In this document: in pieces, positions 1 to 6,619 of the stretch
Position numbering within the stretch: position 1 is the first letter of the stretch
Layout of the letters: each line of letters opens with the position of its first letter
Assembly (NCBI GenBank): GCA_020058355.1
Contig: JAGVEG010000014.1
Coordinates: 1 to 7,597, forward strand
Direction: 5' to 3'
DNA from: Candidatus Berkelbacteria bacterium
GTDB lineage: Bacteria; Patescibacteriota; UBA1384; CAILIB01
DNA: 7,597 bases
Notes under the pieces: model-generated
Told to the model about the DNA's origin: nothing
The model's database searches: none
The model's input: the letters and a program-made list of their open reading frames with translations, nothing else
Translations under genes and position numbers: made by a program

Positions 1-2332
1 GTATAAGTTCGGCAATGAGCTCGGCGTACCCGCGTACACTCCTCCCTTCATTCAAGTAGCCGTTATAGTACTCGTCATACGTCTTGAGCAGGACAATACC
101 CCCAGCCTCTTTATCACCAAAGAGGGCAATTGCTTCATTGGTTGCTTTTTCCAGGTTACGGAAGCAAACAATGTTTCCATAAGTTTTAACCGAGTTTAAA
201 ATACGGTTTGTGCGGGAAAATGCTTGTAGTAAGCCGTGCTGTTGGAGGTTTTTATCTACCCAAAGCGTGTTAAGCGTTGTAGCATCAAAACCAGTAAGGA
301 ACATATTGACCACTATAAGAAGATCTATTTCTCGATTCTTCATCCGAAGCGAGACATCCTTATAGAAGTTCTGAAACTTCTCGGCAGAAGTGTCATAGTT
401 GGTCGCAAACATACGGTTGTAGTCCGTAATTGCTGAATCAAGGAAATCTCGGGAACTCTGATCGAGACCTTCAGTACTTTCAGAATTTTCATCCATGAGA
501 CCGTCAGACGCCGAATCATCCTCGTTAACACCAAAGCTATAGATCACTCCAATCTTTAGACGAGCAGCCTCAGGCAAGTCTGCTTGTTGGCGAGAGAACT
601 CGGCATAGTATTTTTTTGCCATCTCAATCGAACTCACAGCAAAGAGTGAGTTAAAGCCTGCTAGACGACGATCCTGCACCTTGTAGAAGGTGTTCCGCTT
701 AGTTTTCTGGTCAAAGTGCTCTAAGATGTAGCTCACCACACTACTTACCCGCTCCGGAGCAGCGAGTACTGCTTCAGTATCGATTGCATGAACCTTATTA
801 TCAGTAATATCTGATTTTGCTTTTACGGTATTAATATAATCAATACGGAACGGTAACACGTTTTTGTCGGTGATCGCGTCAACGATCGTATACGTATGTA
901 GTCGCTCACCAAAGGCCTGCTCGGTAGTTTTCAAATCTATTCGCCCACCACTTGAAGAATTAGCGGGGAAAATAGGGGTGCCCGTGAATCCAAAGAGATT
1001 GTAGTTCCTAAAACTCTTGGTGATGGCACTGTGCATGTTGCCGAATTGTGAGCGGTGACATTCGTCAAAGATTATTACCAGGTGACCTGCAAAGATTTCG
1101 TGGCCTTGGTTTTGACCAATAAACTTATCGAGCTTTTGAATTGTGGTAATAATAATCCGCGCAGTTGGGTCTTCCAGCTGCTTCTGTAATTTTGCGGTGC
1201 TGGAATTACTATTCGCTGCCCCCTTTTCAAACTTGTCGTACTCTTTCATGGTTTGGTAATCCAAATCTTTGCGATCCACCACAAAGAGCACCTTATCTAT
1301 ATGAGGCAACTTACTTGCCAACTGAGCCGTCTTAAAGCTAGTGAGCGTCTTGCCGGACCCCGTTGTGTGCCATATATAGCCGCCAGCTTCAAGGGTACCA
1401 AGTTGTTTATAGTTGGTGGAAACTTCAATACGGTTCAAAATCCGCTCGGTGGCCACAATCTGGTAGGGCCGCATGACGAGTAGAAGACGATTTGTGGTAA
1501 AAACGCAGTACTTAGTAAGAATATTAAGCAGCGTGTGCTTAGCAAAAAAGGTCTGAGCAAAATCAGTTAAATCGGTAATTGGTTTATTATTTGCATCTGC
1601 CCACCAGCTGGTGAACTCAAAACTATTACTGGTTTTCTTGCTCTTCTTTAACTGAGATTCACCATGTTCTTTTATGTGTTGATCACGCGTGGTATTGCTG
1701 TAGTACTTCGTATAGGTACCGTTGGAAATTACAAAAAGCTGCACGTACTCATATAAACCACTGGAAGCCCAGAAGCTGTCGCGCTGATATCGACTAATCT
1801 GGTTGAACGCCTCCTTAATATCCACACCGCGTCGCTTGAGCTCCACGTGTACTAGAGGAAGGCCGTTGACCAAAATTGTGACATCGTAGCGATTGGCTCG
1901 TGCACCCTCAATCTCGTACTGATTGGTTACCTGCAGGCTATTATTGTGGATATTTGCTTTATCGATCAGGTAAATGTTCTTTGGATCACCATTGTCACGC
2001 GTAAGTAGCTGCACATGATCTTCCTGAATCTTGGCAGTCTTTTCTTCAATTCCCTCATTCGCATTGGCGATACAATCACGGAAAAATCGCTCCCACTCAC
2101 CGTCAGAGAACGTGTAGGAGTTAAGCTTCTGCAGCTGTAGACGTAGGTTGGATACTAATTCTTGCTCAGTAGCAAAGCGCAGATAGTCGTAAGCTTGACG
2201 GCTAAGAATATCAATAAATACCTCCTCCAACTCGGCTTCGCTTTGATAACTTGTGGCCCGATAGGGCGTAGTGGCACATTCAGCAAGTACTGTGCTTTCT
2301 GGATTTTGAGCAATGAGGTCGTATCTAATCAT
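1..2332 (-). CDS. hsdR: Type I restriction enzyme R subunit HsdR (partial, C-terminus beyond left edge)
   Basis: This is the nuclease and ATP-dependent translocase subunit of a Type I restriction complex; with HsdM and HsdS it cuts DNA away from unmethylated sites. I translated the reverse strand from ATG at 2332 to base 1 and found no stop, giving 777 residues. The family is usually about 1,000-1,050 long, so roughly the last quarter is outside the window. Nuclease motif: D150, then E164-L-K166, with Q178-x3-Y182 after it (RecB-like PD-(D/E)xK fold; almost the same numbering as EcoR124I HsdR). Helicase motifs follow: Walker A TTGSGKT with K328, DECH at 423-426, FTGTP at 449-453, GFDAT around D683, and QAFSRTNR with R707 and R710. 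All look intact. The start overlaps the hsdS stop by 8 bases and has an AGAGG site 6 bases upstream, which supports this start and coupled translation. Confidence 0.96.
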   Translation of the reverse strand, partial: MIRYDLIAQNPESTVLAECATTPYRATSYQSEAELEEVFIDILSRQAYDYLRFATEQELVSNLRLQLQKLNSYTFSDGEWERFFRDCIANANEGIEEKTAKIQEDHVQLLTRDNGDPKNIYLIDKANIHNNSLQVTNQYEIEGARANRYDVTILVNGLPLVHVELKRRGVDIKEAFNQISRYQRDSFWASSGLYEYVQLFVISNGTYTKYYSNTTRDQHIKEHGESQLKKSKKTSNSFEFTSWWADANNKPITDLTDFAQTFFAKHTLLNILTKYCVFTTNRLLLVMRPYQIVATERILNRIEVSTNYKQLGTLEAGGYIWHTTGSGKTLTSFKTAQLASKLPHIDKVLFVVDRKDLDYQTMKEYDKFEKGAANSNSSTAKLQKQLEDPTARIIITTIQKLDKFIGQNQGHEIFAGHLVIIFDECHRSQFGNMHSAITKSFRNYNLFGFTGTPIFPANSSSGGRIDLKTTEQAFGERLHTYTIVDAITDKNVLPFRIDYINTVKAKSDITDNKVHAIDTEAVLAAPERVSSVVSYILEHFDQKTKRNTFYKVQDRRLAGFNSLFAVSSIEMAKKYYAEFSRQQADLPEAARLKIGVIYSFGVNEDDSASDGLMDENSESTEGLDQSSRDFLDSAITDYNRMFATNYDTSAEKFQNFYKDVSLRMKNREIDLLIVVNMFLTGFDATTLNTLWVDKNLQQHGLLQAFSRTNRILNSVKTYGNIVCFRNLEKATNEAIALFGDKEAGGIVLLKTYDEYYNGYLNEGRSVRGYAELIAELI

Positions 2333-3431
2333 GGCTGGCCTCTGGGAACGTTAGAAGTTTGTTGCGGTAATACTCATATTGCTTACGGCGAGCCGCAAGC
2401 TCGGCGGGAAGACCCTGAGAGATATCGTTTACGAGGGTATCGAATTTATTCAAAACATCTGCAATCCGTTTCTGCTCAGTAAAAGGAGGGACTGAAATAG
2501 TAAGACTTTTTATCTTGCTAACTGATAGTCCTGGTTGAGCTGATTGAGTAGCATATTGATTCAATTTCATTCTGCTTAAAACATGGAATGCCCACTTAGT
2601 ATCTATACCTGGTCTTGAAGCCACCACCACTGCATGTTCGGTCGCATAGAATTCACCTGTTGCTAGTTTTACATTCCCACACAGCGCACCTTGTCGACCA
2701 ATAATTATATGCTCTCCTTTGTGACTAAAGTATTTAACGTAACCACGTAACTCACCACCACCAAAACAAGGATAAATATGTGTACCAGTTTTTACCTTTG
2801 AGATATCCGTTGCAGAAATACCTTTCCCGGCCCGCATGTCAAACACCTCACCGATTGTAAGTTTTTGCACACCATCAATCTCACGTAAAAGAGAATCGCT
2901 ATAGTACTCATACTGTTTTTTTCTTGCTTCCAGCTCTGCTTCCAGCTCTGCTTCCAGCTCTGTAAAGGAGTCTAGCACGCGGACAATTTTACGCTGAATT
3001 TCGAGGGGTGGGAGTGGTACCCTAAATAACTGCAATGTCGGTAGTACAATGTACGTCATTGCAGCTTCATTCTTATTATTGGCCAAGTAATTCTGTAGAT
3101 TGTTTTTTAACATGAAATAAAGAAAGCGCACATTGATCTTATTATCAAAATCCGTAAGTACATACGTACGCTGATAAGCTTCGAATTTACCAACGTAATA
3201 CTTTACATCACCAACATTAGCATTACCCGCAACTAGCAAGGCCTCAGTATCCCAACGAAATTTATTGATGCGACTAACTTCCCTGGCTGTTGTAAAAAAT
3301 AAATAGTCACCACCCATAACAGCGGCATTAGCGTTCAACTTGCCAGTTTCAATCTTGCAAATCTCACTCAGCACCCGATACTTAACTCCCTCAGGACACA
3401 ACTCAGCGATCAGTTGCTCAATCTTACTCAT
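2325..3431 (-). CDS. hsdS: Type I restriction-modification specificity subunit HsdS
   Basis: This is the DNA-recognition subunit that sets the target of both methylation and cutting. It has 368 residues from the ATG at 3431; the longer TTG start at 3443 would include the ribosome binding site itself and is unlikely. Layout is two target-recognition domains (about 20-140 and 191-316), each followed by a conserved helical region. Central region 141-190 starts PPLEIQRKIVRVL and ends RKKQYEYY; the C-terminal region 317-368 echoes it with TEQKRIADVL and RRKQYEYY. This gives the usual pseudo-twofold symmetry. The central helix holds three E-L-E-A repeats (158-169), listed separately. The first recognition domain is AT-rich (17 of 60 bases G or C over 3061-3120), in keeping with exchangeable domains. 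It recognises a split two-part site in this family; the actual sequence cannot be read from here. It overlaps both neighbours by 8 bases. Confidence 0.96.
   Translation of the reverse strand: MSKIEQLIAELCPEGVKYRVLSEICKIETGKLNANAAVMGGDYLFFTTAREVSRINKFRWDTEALLVAGNANVGDVKYYVGKFEAYQRTYVLTDFDNKINVRFLYFMLKNNLQNYLANNKNEAAMTYIVLPTLQLFRVPLPPLEIQRKIVRVLDSFTELEAELEAELEARKKQYEYYSDSLLREIDGVQKLTIGEVFDMRAGKGISATDISKVKTGTHIYPCFGGGELRGYVKYFSHKGEHIIIGRQGALCGNVKLATGEFYATEHAVVVASRPGIDTKWAFHVLSRMKLNQYATQSAQPGLSVSKIKSLTISVPPFTEQKRIADVLNKFDTLVNDISQGLPAELAARRKQYEYYRNKLLTFPEASHD
2339..2343 (-). promoter_or_regulatory. Ribosome binding site of hsdR inside hsdS
   Basis: AGAGG on the minus strand lies 6 bases before the hsdR ATG and inside the hsdS coding end. 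It decides the hsdR start at 2332. The start and stop codons overlap as ATGATTAG (2325-2332), so ribosomes ending hsdS can re-initiate on hsdR. Confidence 0.6.
2926..2961 (-). repeat. Three perfect 12-bp tandem repeats in the hsdS central spacer
   Basis: The unit is GCTTCCAGCTCT on the plus strand, present exactly three times with no mismatch. Each copy encodes one E-L-E-A block (residues 158-169) in the helix between the two recognition domains. Twelve bases is a multiple of three, so gain or loss of a copy keeps the frame and only lengthens or shortens the helix. In EcoR124I and EcoR124II, two versus three copies of a 12-bp TAEL repeat in the same place change the recognised spacer by one base. 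Confidence 0.97.
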
Positions 3432-3441
3432 GGTCACCTCC
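3423..3441 (-). repeat. Accessory gene/hsdS junction: ribosome binding site plus overlap, second copy of junction repeat
   Basis: The minus strand reads GGAGGT, then GAC, then CATGAGTAAG. GGAGG (3437-3441) sits 5 bases before the hsdS ATG and fixes its start at 3431. ATGAGTAA (3424-3431) is both the hsdS start and the stop of the upstream small gene. The block matches the hsdM/small-gene junction at 3757-3775 in 16 of 19 positions, 334 bases away. Confidence 0.85.
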
Positions 3442-3765
3442 AATTGGCAGCATTACGGTACCGTCATGTAACTGAAGATAGTTCTCGCATGTTACCACCC
3501 TACTTCGCATTTCCTGGTCAAGTTGGGTGCAGGCTAACCAATACTTAAAAGGCTCTGTCTTTTCATCTGGTATAGACTGAATGAGTCTAAATAAGCCCTC
3601 TGTACTCCACGAGATTAGCTTCTGCTCACCACCAGGCACTTCAAAGTTAAGCACAAGGGGGGGTACAATTTGTCCCCCTCCTTTATCCACAGAGGCAAAG
3701 AGTGGAGCACGCTCTTCGACACTCTGGCGAAAGACGACAATCTTCTCGTAGACCTCCTTACTCAT
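3424..3765 (-). CDS. Small BRO-N/antirepressor-like accessory protein inside the hsd operon
   Basis: A 113-residue protein encoded between hsdM and hsdS. The start is the ATG at 3765, with AAGGAGG 5 bases upstream, rather than the upstream in-frame start at 3831, which lies deep in hsdM. Residues 56-66 (EGLFRLIQSIP) and 71-78 (EPFKYWLA) strongly resemble a helical segment of BRO-N domain proteins, a family with phage antirepressors and Bro-type DNA-binding proteins. The typical family segment as I remember it is TEGLFRIIQSIPSPKAEPFK. The N-terminal half (1-50) does not show the usual BRO-N start, and the protein lacks the tail of full-length members, so it is a short or degraded form. There is no signal peptide or membrane segment. 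It overlaps hsdM and hsdS by 8 bases each, so it is likely made in step with the methyltransferase. A role in regulation or in binding the complex is only inference. Confidence 0.75.
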   Translation of the reverse strand: MSKEVYEKIVVFRQSVEERAPLFASVDKGGGQIVPPLVLNFEVPGGEQKLISWSTEGLFRLIQSIPDEKTEPFKYWLACTQLDQEMRSRVVTCENYLQLHDGTVMLPIGGDHE

Positions 3766-3775
3766 GCCGACCTCC
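3757..3775 (-). repeat. hsdM/accessory gene junction: ribosome binding site plus overlap, first copy of junction repeat
   Basis: The minus strand reads GGAGGT, then CGG, then CATGAGTAAG. GGAGG (3771-3775) lies 5 bases before the small-gene ATG at 3765. ATGAGTAA (3758-3765) is both that start and the hsdM stop. It is the near-identical partner of 3423-3441. Confidence 0.85.
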
Positions 3776-5329
3776 TTCAATATCAGCAATGATCGCGTCA
3801 ATCTGATTCCTGAGCACACTTTGACGAGCAACTATTTTGGTAATCTGGGCATTAAGTGTGGTAATATCCACTACTTCACTAGTGTCTTCTTGCTGGACAT
3901 AACTACTCACGGCAAGGTTGTAATCGTTTTCTGCAACTTCGCTATTTGGCACGAGACGGACAAAATGGTCTGAATCTTTGCGCTCAGTGTAGGCTTCTAA
4001 GATTTTGGCAATCTTATCATCGCCCAGCTTATTTTTATTGCCTCCCCGCACAAATTCGGCGCTGGCATCAATAAAGAGTGTTGCGTTATCTTTTTTGCTC
4101 TTCTTAAGCACCACAATACAGGTGGCGATGCTGGTTCCAAAAAAGAGGTCAGCTGGTAGTTGGATAATCGCGTCTACATAGTTGTTATCAACCAGATATT
4201 TACGAATCTTCGCCTCCGCACCGCCGCGGTACAGCACACCTGGAAACTCAACAATGGCGGCGGTGCCGCTGGTAGAAAGCCAACTTAAGATATGCATAGT
4301 AAAAGCAAGATCAGCCTTACTCTTTGGTGCTAGTACCCCAGCCGGGGAAAAACGCGGGTCGTTTATAAGAACTGGATTGGCGTCACCCTCCCAATTAATA
4401 GAATAGGGAGGATTAGAAACAATGGCATCAAAGGGTTGGTCGTCCCAGTGAAATGGATCACTGAGCGTATCGCCGTGAGCAATGTTAAACTTTTCATAAT
4501 TTATATCGTGCAGGTACATATTAATACGACACAGGTTGTAGGTAGTCAGATTAATCTCCTGACCAAAAAACCCTTGCCGCACATTGTCCTTGCCAAGAAT
4601 CTTTGCAAACTTCAATAGGAGTGAGCCAGAACCGCAGGCTGGGTCATATACCTTGTTCACCTCAGTCTTTCCAACCACGGTAATACGTGCCAGAAGCTCA
4701 CTTACTTCTTGCGGGGTAAAGTACTCACCACCAGATTTTCCGGCGTTACTGGCGTACATGGCCATGAGATACTCGTAGGCGTCCCCAAAAGCATCAATCG
4801 TATTATCGGAGTATGTACCGAGTCTCAGCTCACCAATAGCGTCAAGCAACTTCACGAGTCGCTCGTTTCGCTTAGCAACAGTTGGTCCTAGCTTATTACT
4901 ATTGACATCAAGGTCATCAAAGAGACCCTTAATATCATTTTCACTCTCAGCGCCTTTTGCCGAACTCTCAATATCACGGAAAATTCCTGAGAGTAGCTCG
5001 TTTAGATTGTCCTCAGCCTTTGCTCGCTTCCTGACATTTTCAAATAGCTGGCTTGGCAGAATATAGAACCCTTTTTCCTTCACTGTATCCAAACGACCAA
5101 ATTCAGCTGCATCATCACTCAAACTTGCGTAACTAAAATCAGCGGCACCCGCAGCTCGCTCACCTTGATCGATATAGCTGGTGAGATTTTCAGAGATAAA
5201 ACGATAAAAAAGCATGCCCAGCACATACTGCTTAAAGTCCCAACCATCAACCGAACCGCGTAGGTCGTTGGCGATTTTCCAAATGGTGCTGTGGAGATTG
5301 GCGCGCTCCTGCTCTTTCTTGGTGTCCAT
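3758..5329 (-). CDS. hsdM: Type I restriction-modification methyltransferase subunit HsdM
   Basis: An N6-adenine DNA methyltransferase using S-adenosylmethionine; two copies plus HsdS form the modification enzyme that protects host sites. It has 523 residues, full length for the family (EcoR124I HsdM is about 520). The N-terminal helical domain carries RGSVDGWDFKQYVLGMLFYR (24-43), and the catalytic domain begins near GEYFTPQEVSELL (201-213). The SAM-binding motif is DPACGSGSLL (229-238), and the catalytic NPPY is at 306-309. Other Type IC hallmarks are FFGQEIN (254-260), GVLAPKSKAD (331-340), YRGGAEAKIR (367-376) and DYNLAVSSY (469-477). Similarity to EcoR124I HsdM runs the whole length by memory. 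All key residues are present, so activity is expected. I see no Shine-Dalgarno site before this ATG, unlike the later genes. A palindrome lies 36-50 bases upstream. Confidence 0.98.
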   Translation of the reverse strand: MDTKKEQERANLHSTIWKIANDLRGSVDGWDFKQYVLGMLFYRFISENLTSYIDQGERAAGAADFSYASLSDDAAEFGRLDTVKEKGFYILPSQLFENVRKRAKAEDNLNELLSGIFRDIESSAKGAESENDIKGLFDDLDVNSNKLGPTVAKRNERLVKLLDAIGELRLGTYSDNTIDAFGDAYEYLMAMYASNAGKSGGEYFTPQEVSELLARITVVGKTEVNKVYDPACGSGSLLLKFAKILGKDNVRQGFFGQEINLTTYNLCRINMYLHDINYEKFNIAHGDTLSDPFHWDDQPFDAIVSNPPYSINWEGDANPVLINDPRFSPAGVLAPKSKADLAFTMHILSWLSTSGTAAIVEFPGVLYRGGAEAKIRKYLVDNNYVDAIIQLPADLFFGTSIATCIVVLKKSKKDNATLFIDASAEFVRGGNKNKLGDDKIAKILEAYTERKDSDHFVRLVPNSEVAENDYNLAVSSYVQQEDTSEVVDITTLNAQITKIVARQSVLRNQIDAIIADIEGGRHE

Positions 5330-5364
5330 AGTGTTTATGATTGGCGGATTACTTCATCTAGGGT

Positions 5365-5379
5365 TTTACTGTCAGTAAA
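5365..5379. promoter_or_regulatory. Perfect 15-bp palindrome upstream of hsdM (candidate operator)
   Basis: TTTACTG and CAGTAAA flank a single central base at 5372; all seven pairs match. It sits 36-50 bases before the hsdM start. On the minus strand an AT-rich TATATT-like -10 element directly abuts and overlaps it, although no convincing -35 is visible. A regulator dimer bound here could block transcription of the whole restriction operon. No controller gene of the usual small helix-turn-helix kind is seen in the window. Confidence 0.5.
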
Positions 5380-5402
5380 TATATTTCTATAGTTTTTGAC
5401 TC

Positions 5403-5431
5403 CATAACCTTATGATAGCAAGTTCTCGAGA
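5403..5431. promoter_or_regulatory. Two further short dyads in the hsdM upstream region
   Basis: CATAA and TTATG with a 2-base gap (5403-5414), and the 8-base palindrome TCTCGAGA (5424-5431). Both lie in the 145-base gap 5330-5474, which otherwise holds no gene. Each is short enough to arise by chance; they are noted because three dyads fall within about 70 bases. No terminator with a T-run is visible in the gap. Confidence 0.25.
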
Positions 5432-5474
5432 GACTTATAGGCATCGCCTTAGTGTCTGGGCACCATGCCGTACA

Positions 5475-5858
5475 CTAACCCACCTGCCTTACTAGTACAT
5501 TATAGAAACTCCAGCTTAGTAGATTTTCCCTATATCCTTTCTCATTAAAGAATCTAACAAATTCATACGTGACATAGTCACACAAGAAGTCTGTGGCAAA
5601 TAAACAATTAAAAGAATAAGGCCGACACTTAATAACCGAATCACCTGAATGAAACGTTATCGTAGTATTCTGCACAAGTCTAACTACCACTATTTTTTCT
5701 ATGTCGGAGTACGGGGTCACATTACCCGTTAAAAGATCAACTACACCATCATCTCCAAAAGCCATCTCTGTTCCCTTCGTAACTTCCTTAGCCCTAAAAA
5801 GAGCCTTGATATCCTTTTTGCCTATAAGAAAAGTGAGTAAATCTTTTAGATTATTCAT
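5475..5858 (-). CDS. Hypothetical protein of unknown function, AT-rich
   Basis: A 127-residue protein that I do not recognise. It starts with a lysine-rich, possibly helical stretch (1-28). A beta-rich middle follows (about 32-80: MAFGDDGVVDLLTG, IEKIVVVRLV, TTITFH), and then an aromatic-rich C-terminal part (81-127). The order of short strands is reminiscent of small PH-like domains, but this is speculative. There is no signal peptide, membrane segment or catalytic motif. The start at 5858 lies 14 bases after the SDR stop, with no good ribosome binding site, so it may be co-transcribed with the SDR. Over 5521-5700 only 60 of 180 bases are G or C, against 101 of 180 for 7021-7200 in the hydrolase gene, which hints at separate origin. 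It may belong with the restriction locus rather than the metabolic genes. Confidence 0.7.
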   Translation of the reverse strand: MNNLKDLLTFLIGKKDIKALFRAKEVTKGTEMAFGDDGVVDLLTGNVTPYSDIEKIVVVRLVQNTTITFHSGDSVIKCRPYSFNCLFATDFLCDYVTYEFVRFFNEKGYRENLLSWSFYNVLVRQVG

Positions 5859-5872
5859 GGGCAGACATTGGC

Positions 5873-6559
5873 CTAAATACCCATTGGCTTCATCCCCAAC
5901 TCTGAGATAACAAGCGAGTCAGAAGCGTTGATCATAAAGACCAAGGCCTGGGCCGCATCTTCCAGATCCATGTGGTGAGGCATATCCTTTTTCTCAATTC
6001 CCTGCTTGGCAAAGAATGATGTTTTCATTGCCCCTGGATAGAACCCACTCACTGAGATATTGCTCTTAGAAAGCTCCATCCGTATCGAGTCAGTAAAGCC
6101 TCTGAGTCCCCACTTTGAGGCATGGTACACAGAACGCAGGGCCTTAACATGAAGACCTGCTTGCGAGTTGACGTTAATGATGCGACCCCCGCCCTGTTCC
6201 TTCATTAAGGGAATCACAGCCCTGGTTAAGAGGATCGGTCCCAGTGTATTTACCAAAAGTGCCTCTTCAATCGATTCTGGGGAGGTCTCTTCTAGAAGGC
6301 CTTCGATCCAGACACCGGCATTGTTTACCAGGCAGTCAACACGCCCAAACTGTGCCTTCACCTCCTGGACAGCACGTGCGATCTGCTCATGATCACGCAC
6401 ATCAGCAACCACATAGTGAACATTAATTTCTTGCGCCACCTTCTCGCAACGCTCTTTATTTCTCCCGAGAATTACAACCTCAGCCGTCGGCGCCAGAAGT
6501 GTAGCAAGTGCCTTTCCTAAACCGTCATTTCCACCAGAAATTAGGATGACCTTTTTCAT
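5873..6559 (-). CDS. Short-chain dehydrogenase/reductase (SDR) family oxidoreductase
   Basis: A cytosolic NAD(P)-dependent oxidoreductase of the classical SDR family, 228 residues and single domain. The Rossmann nucleotide loop is S8-G-G-N-D-G-L-G15. NNAG is at 79-82, with structural N104. The active site is S132, Y145 and K149 (pattern YHASK), and PG at 175-176 follows. R33 after the second strand (GRN) suggests a preference for NADP, as an inference. The protein is short for the family, ending soon after the substrate-loop region, so it is a compact SDR; substrate cannot be told. The gene lies 60 bases after the hydrolase stop and 14 bases before the orphan gene. No Shine-Dalgarno site is visible before the ATG at 6559; the family alignment of the Rossmann start supports this start. 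Confidence 0.93.
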   Translation of the reverse strand: MKKVILISGGNDGLGKALATLLAPTAEVVILGRNKERCEKVAQEINVHYVVADVRDHEQIARAVQEVKAQFGRVDCLVNNAGVWIEGLLEETSPESIEEALLVNTLGPILLTRAVIPLMKEQGGGRIINVNSQAGLHVKALRSVYHASKWGLRGFTDSIRMELSKSNISVSGFYPGAMKTSFFAKQGIEKKDMPHHMDLEDAAQALVFMINASDSLVISELGMKPMGI

Positions 6560-6619
6560 GTGAGCGAAGGGGTTAGTTGCCTATGTGTTCTTCCATAGTA
6601 CTCTATATACTCGATTCTC

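Noticed and set aside
1..2332. HsdR as a truncated pseudogene
   Set aside because: The frame at base 1 is the same as at the start codon, no stop occurs, and helicase motifs continue in order; the missing part is due to the window edge.
236..2482. Plus-strand open frames at 236-436, 1253-1483 and 2162-2482
   Set aside because: All lie opposite the continuous HsdR/HsdS coding sequence, show no family motifs and no ribosome binding sites; they are antisense shadows.
3432..3443. HsdS starting at TTG 3443
   Set aside because: That start falls within the GGAGG site used for ATG 3431 and adds only four residues; the ATG gives ideal spacing.
3766..3831. N-terminal extension of the small gene to 3831
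   Set aside because: It would lie fully inside the hsdM C-terminus and lacks a ribosome binding site, whereas the ATG at 3765 has AAGGAGG at 5 bases.
3764..4891. Plus-strand open frames opposite hsdM
   Set aside because: Antisense to a full-length, motif-complete HsdM; low-complexity translations without recognisable domains.
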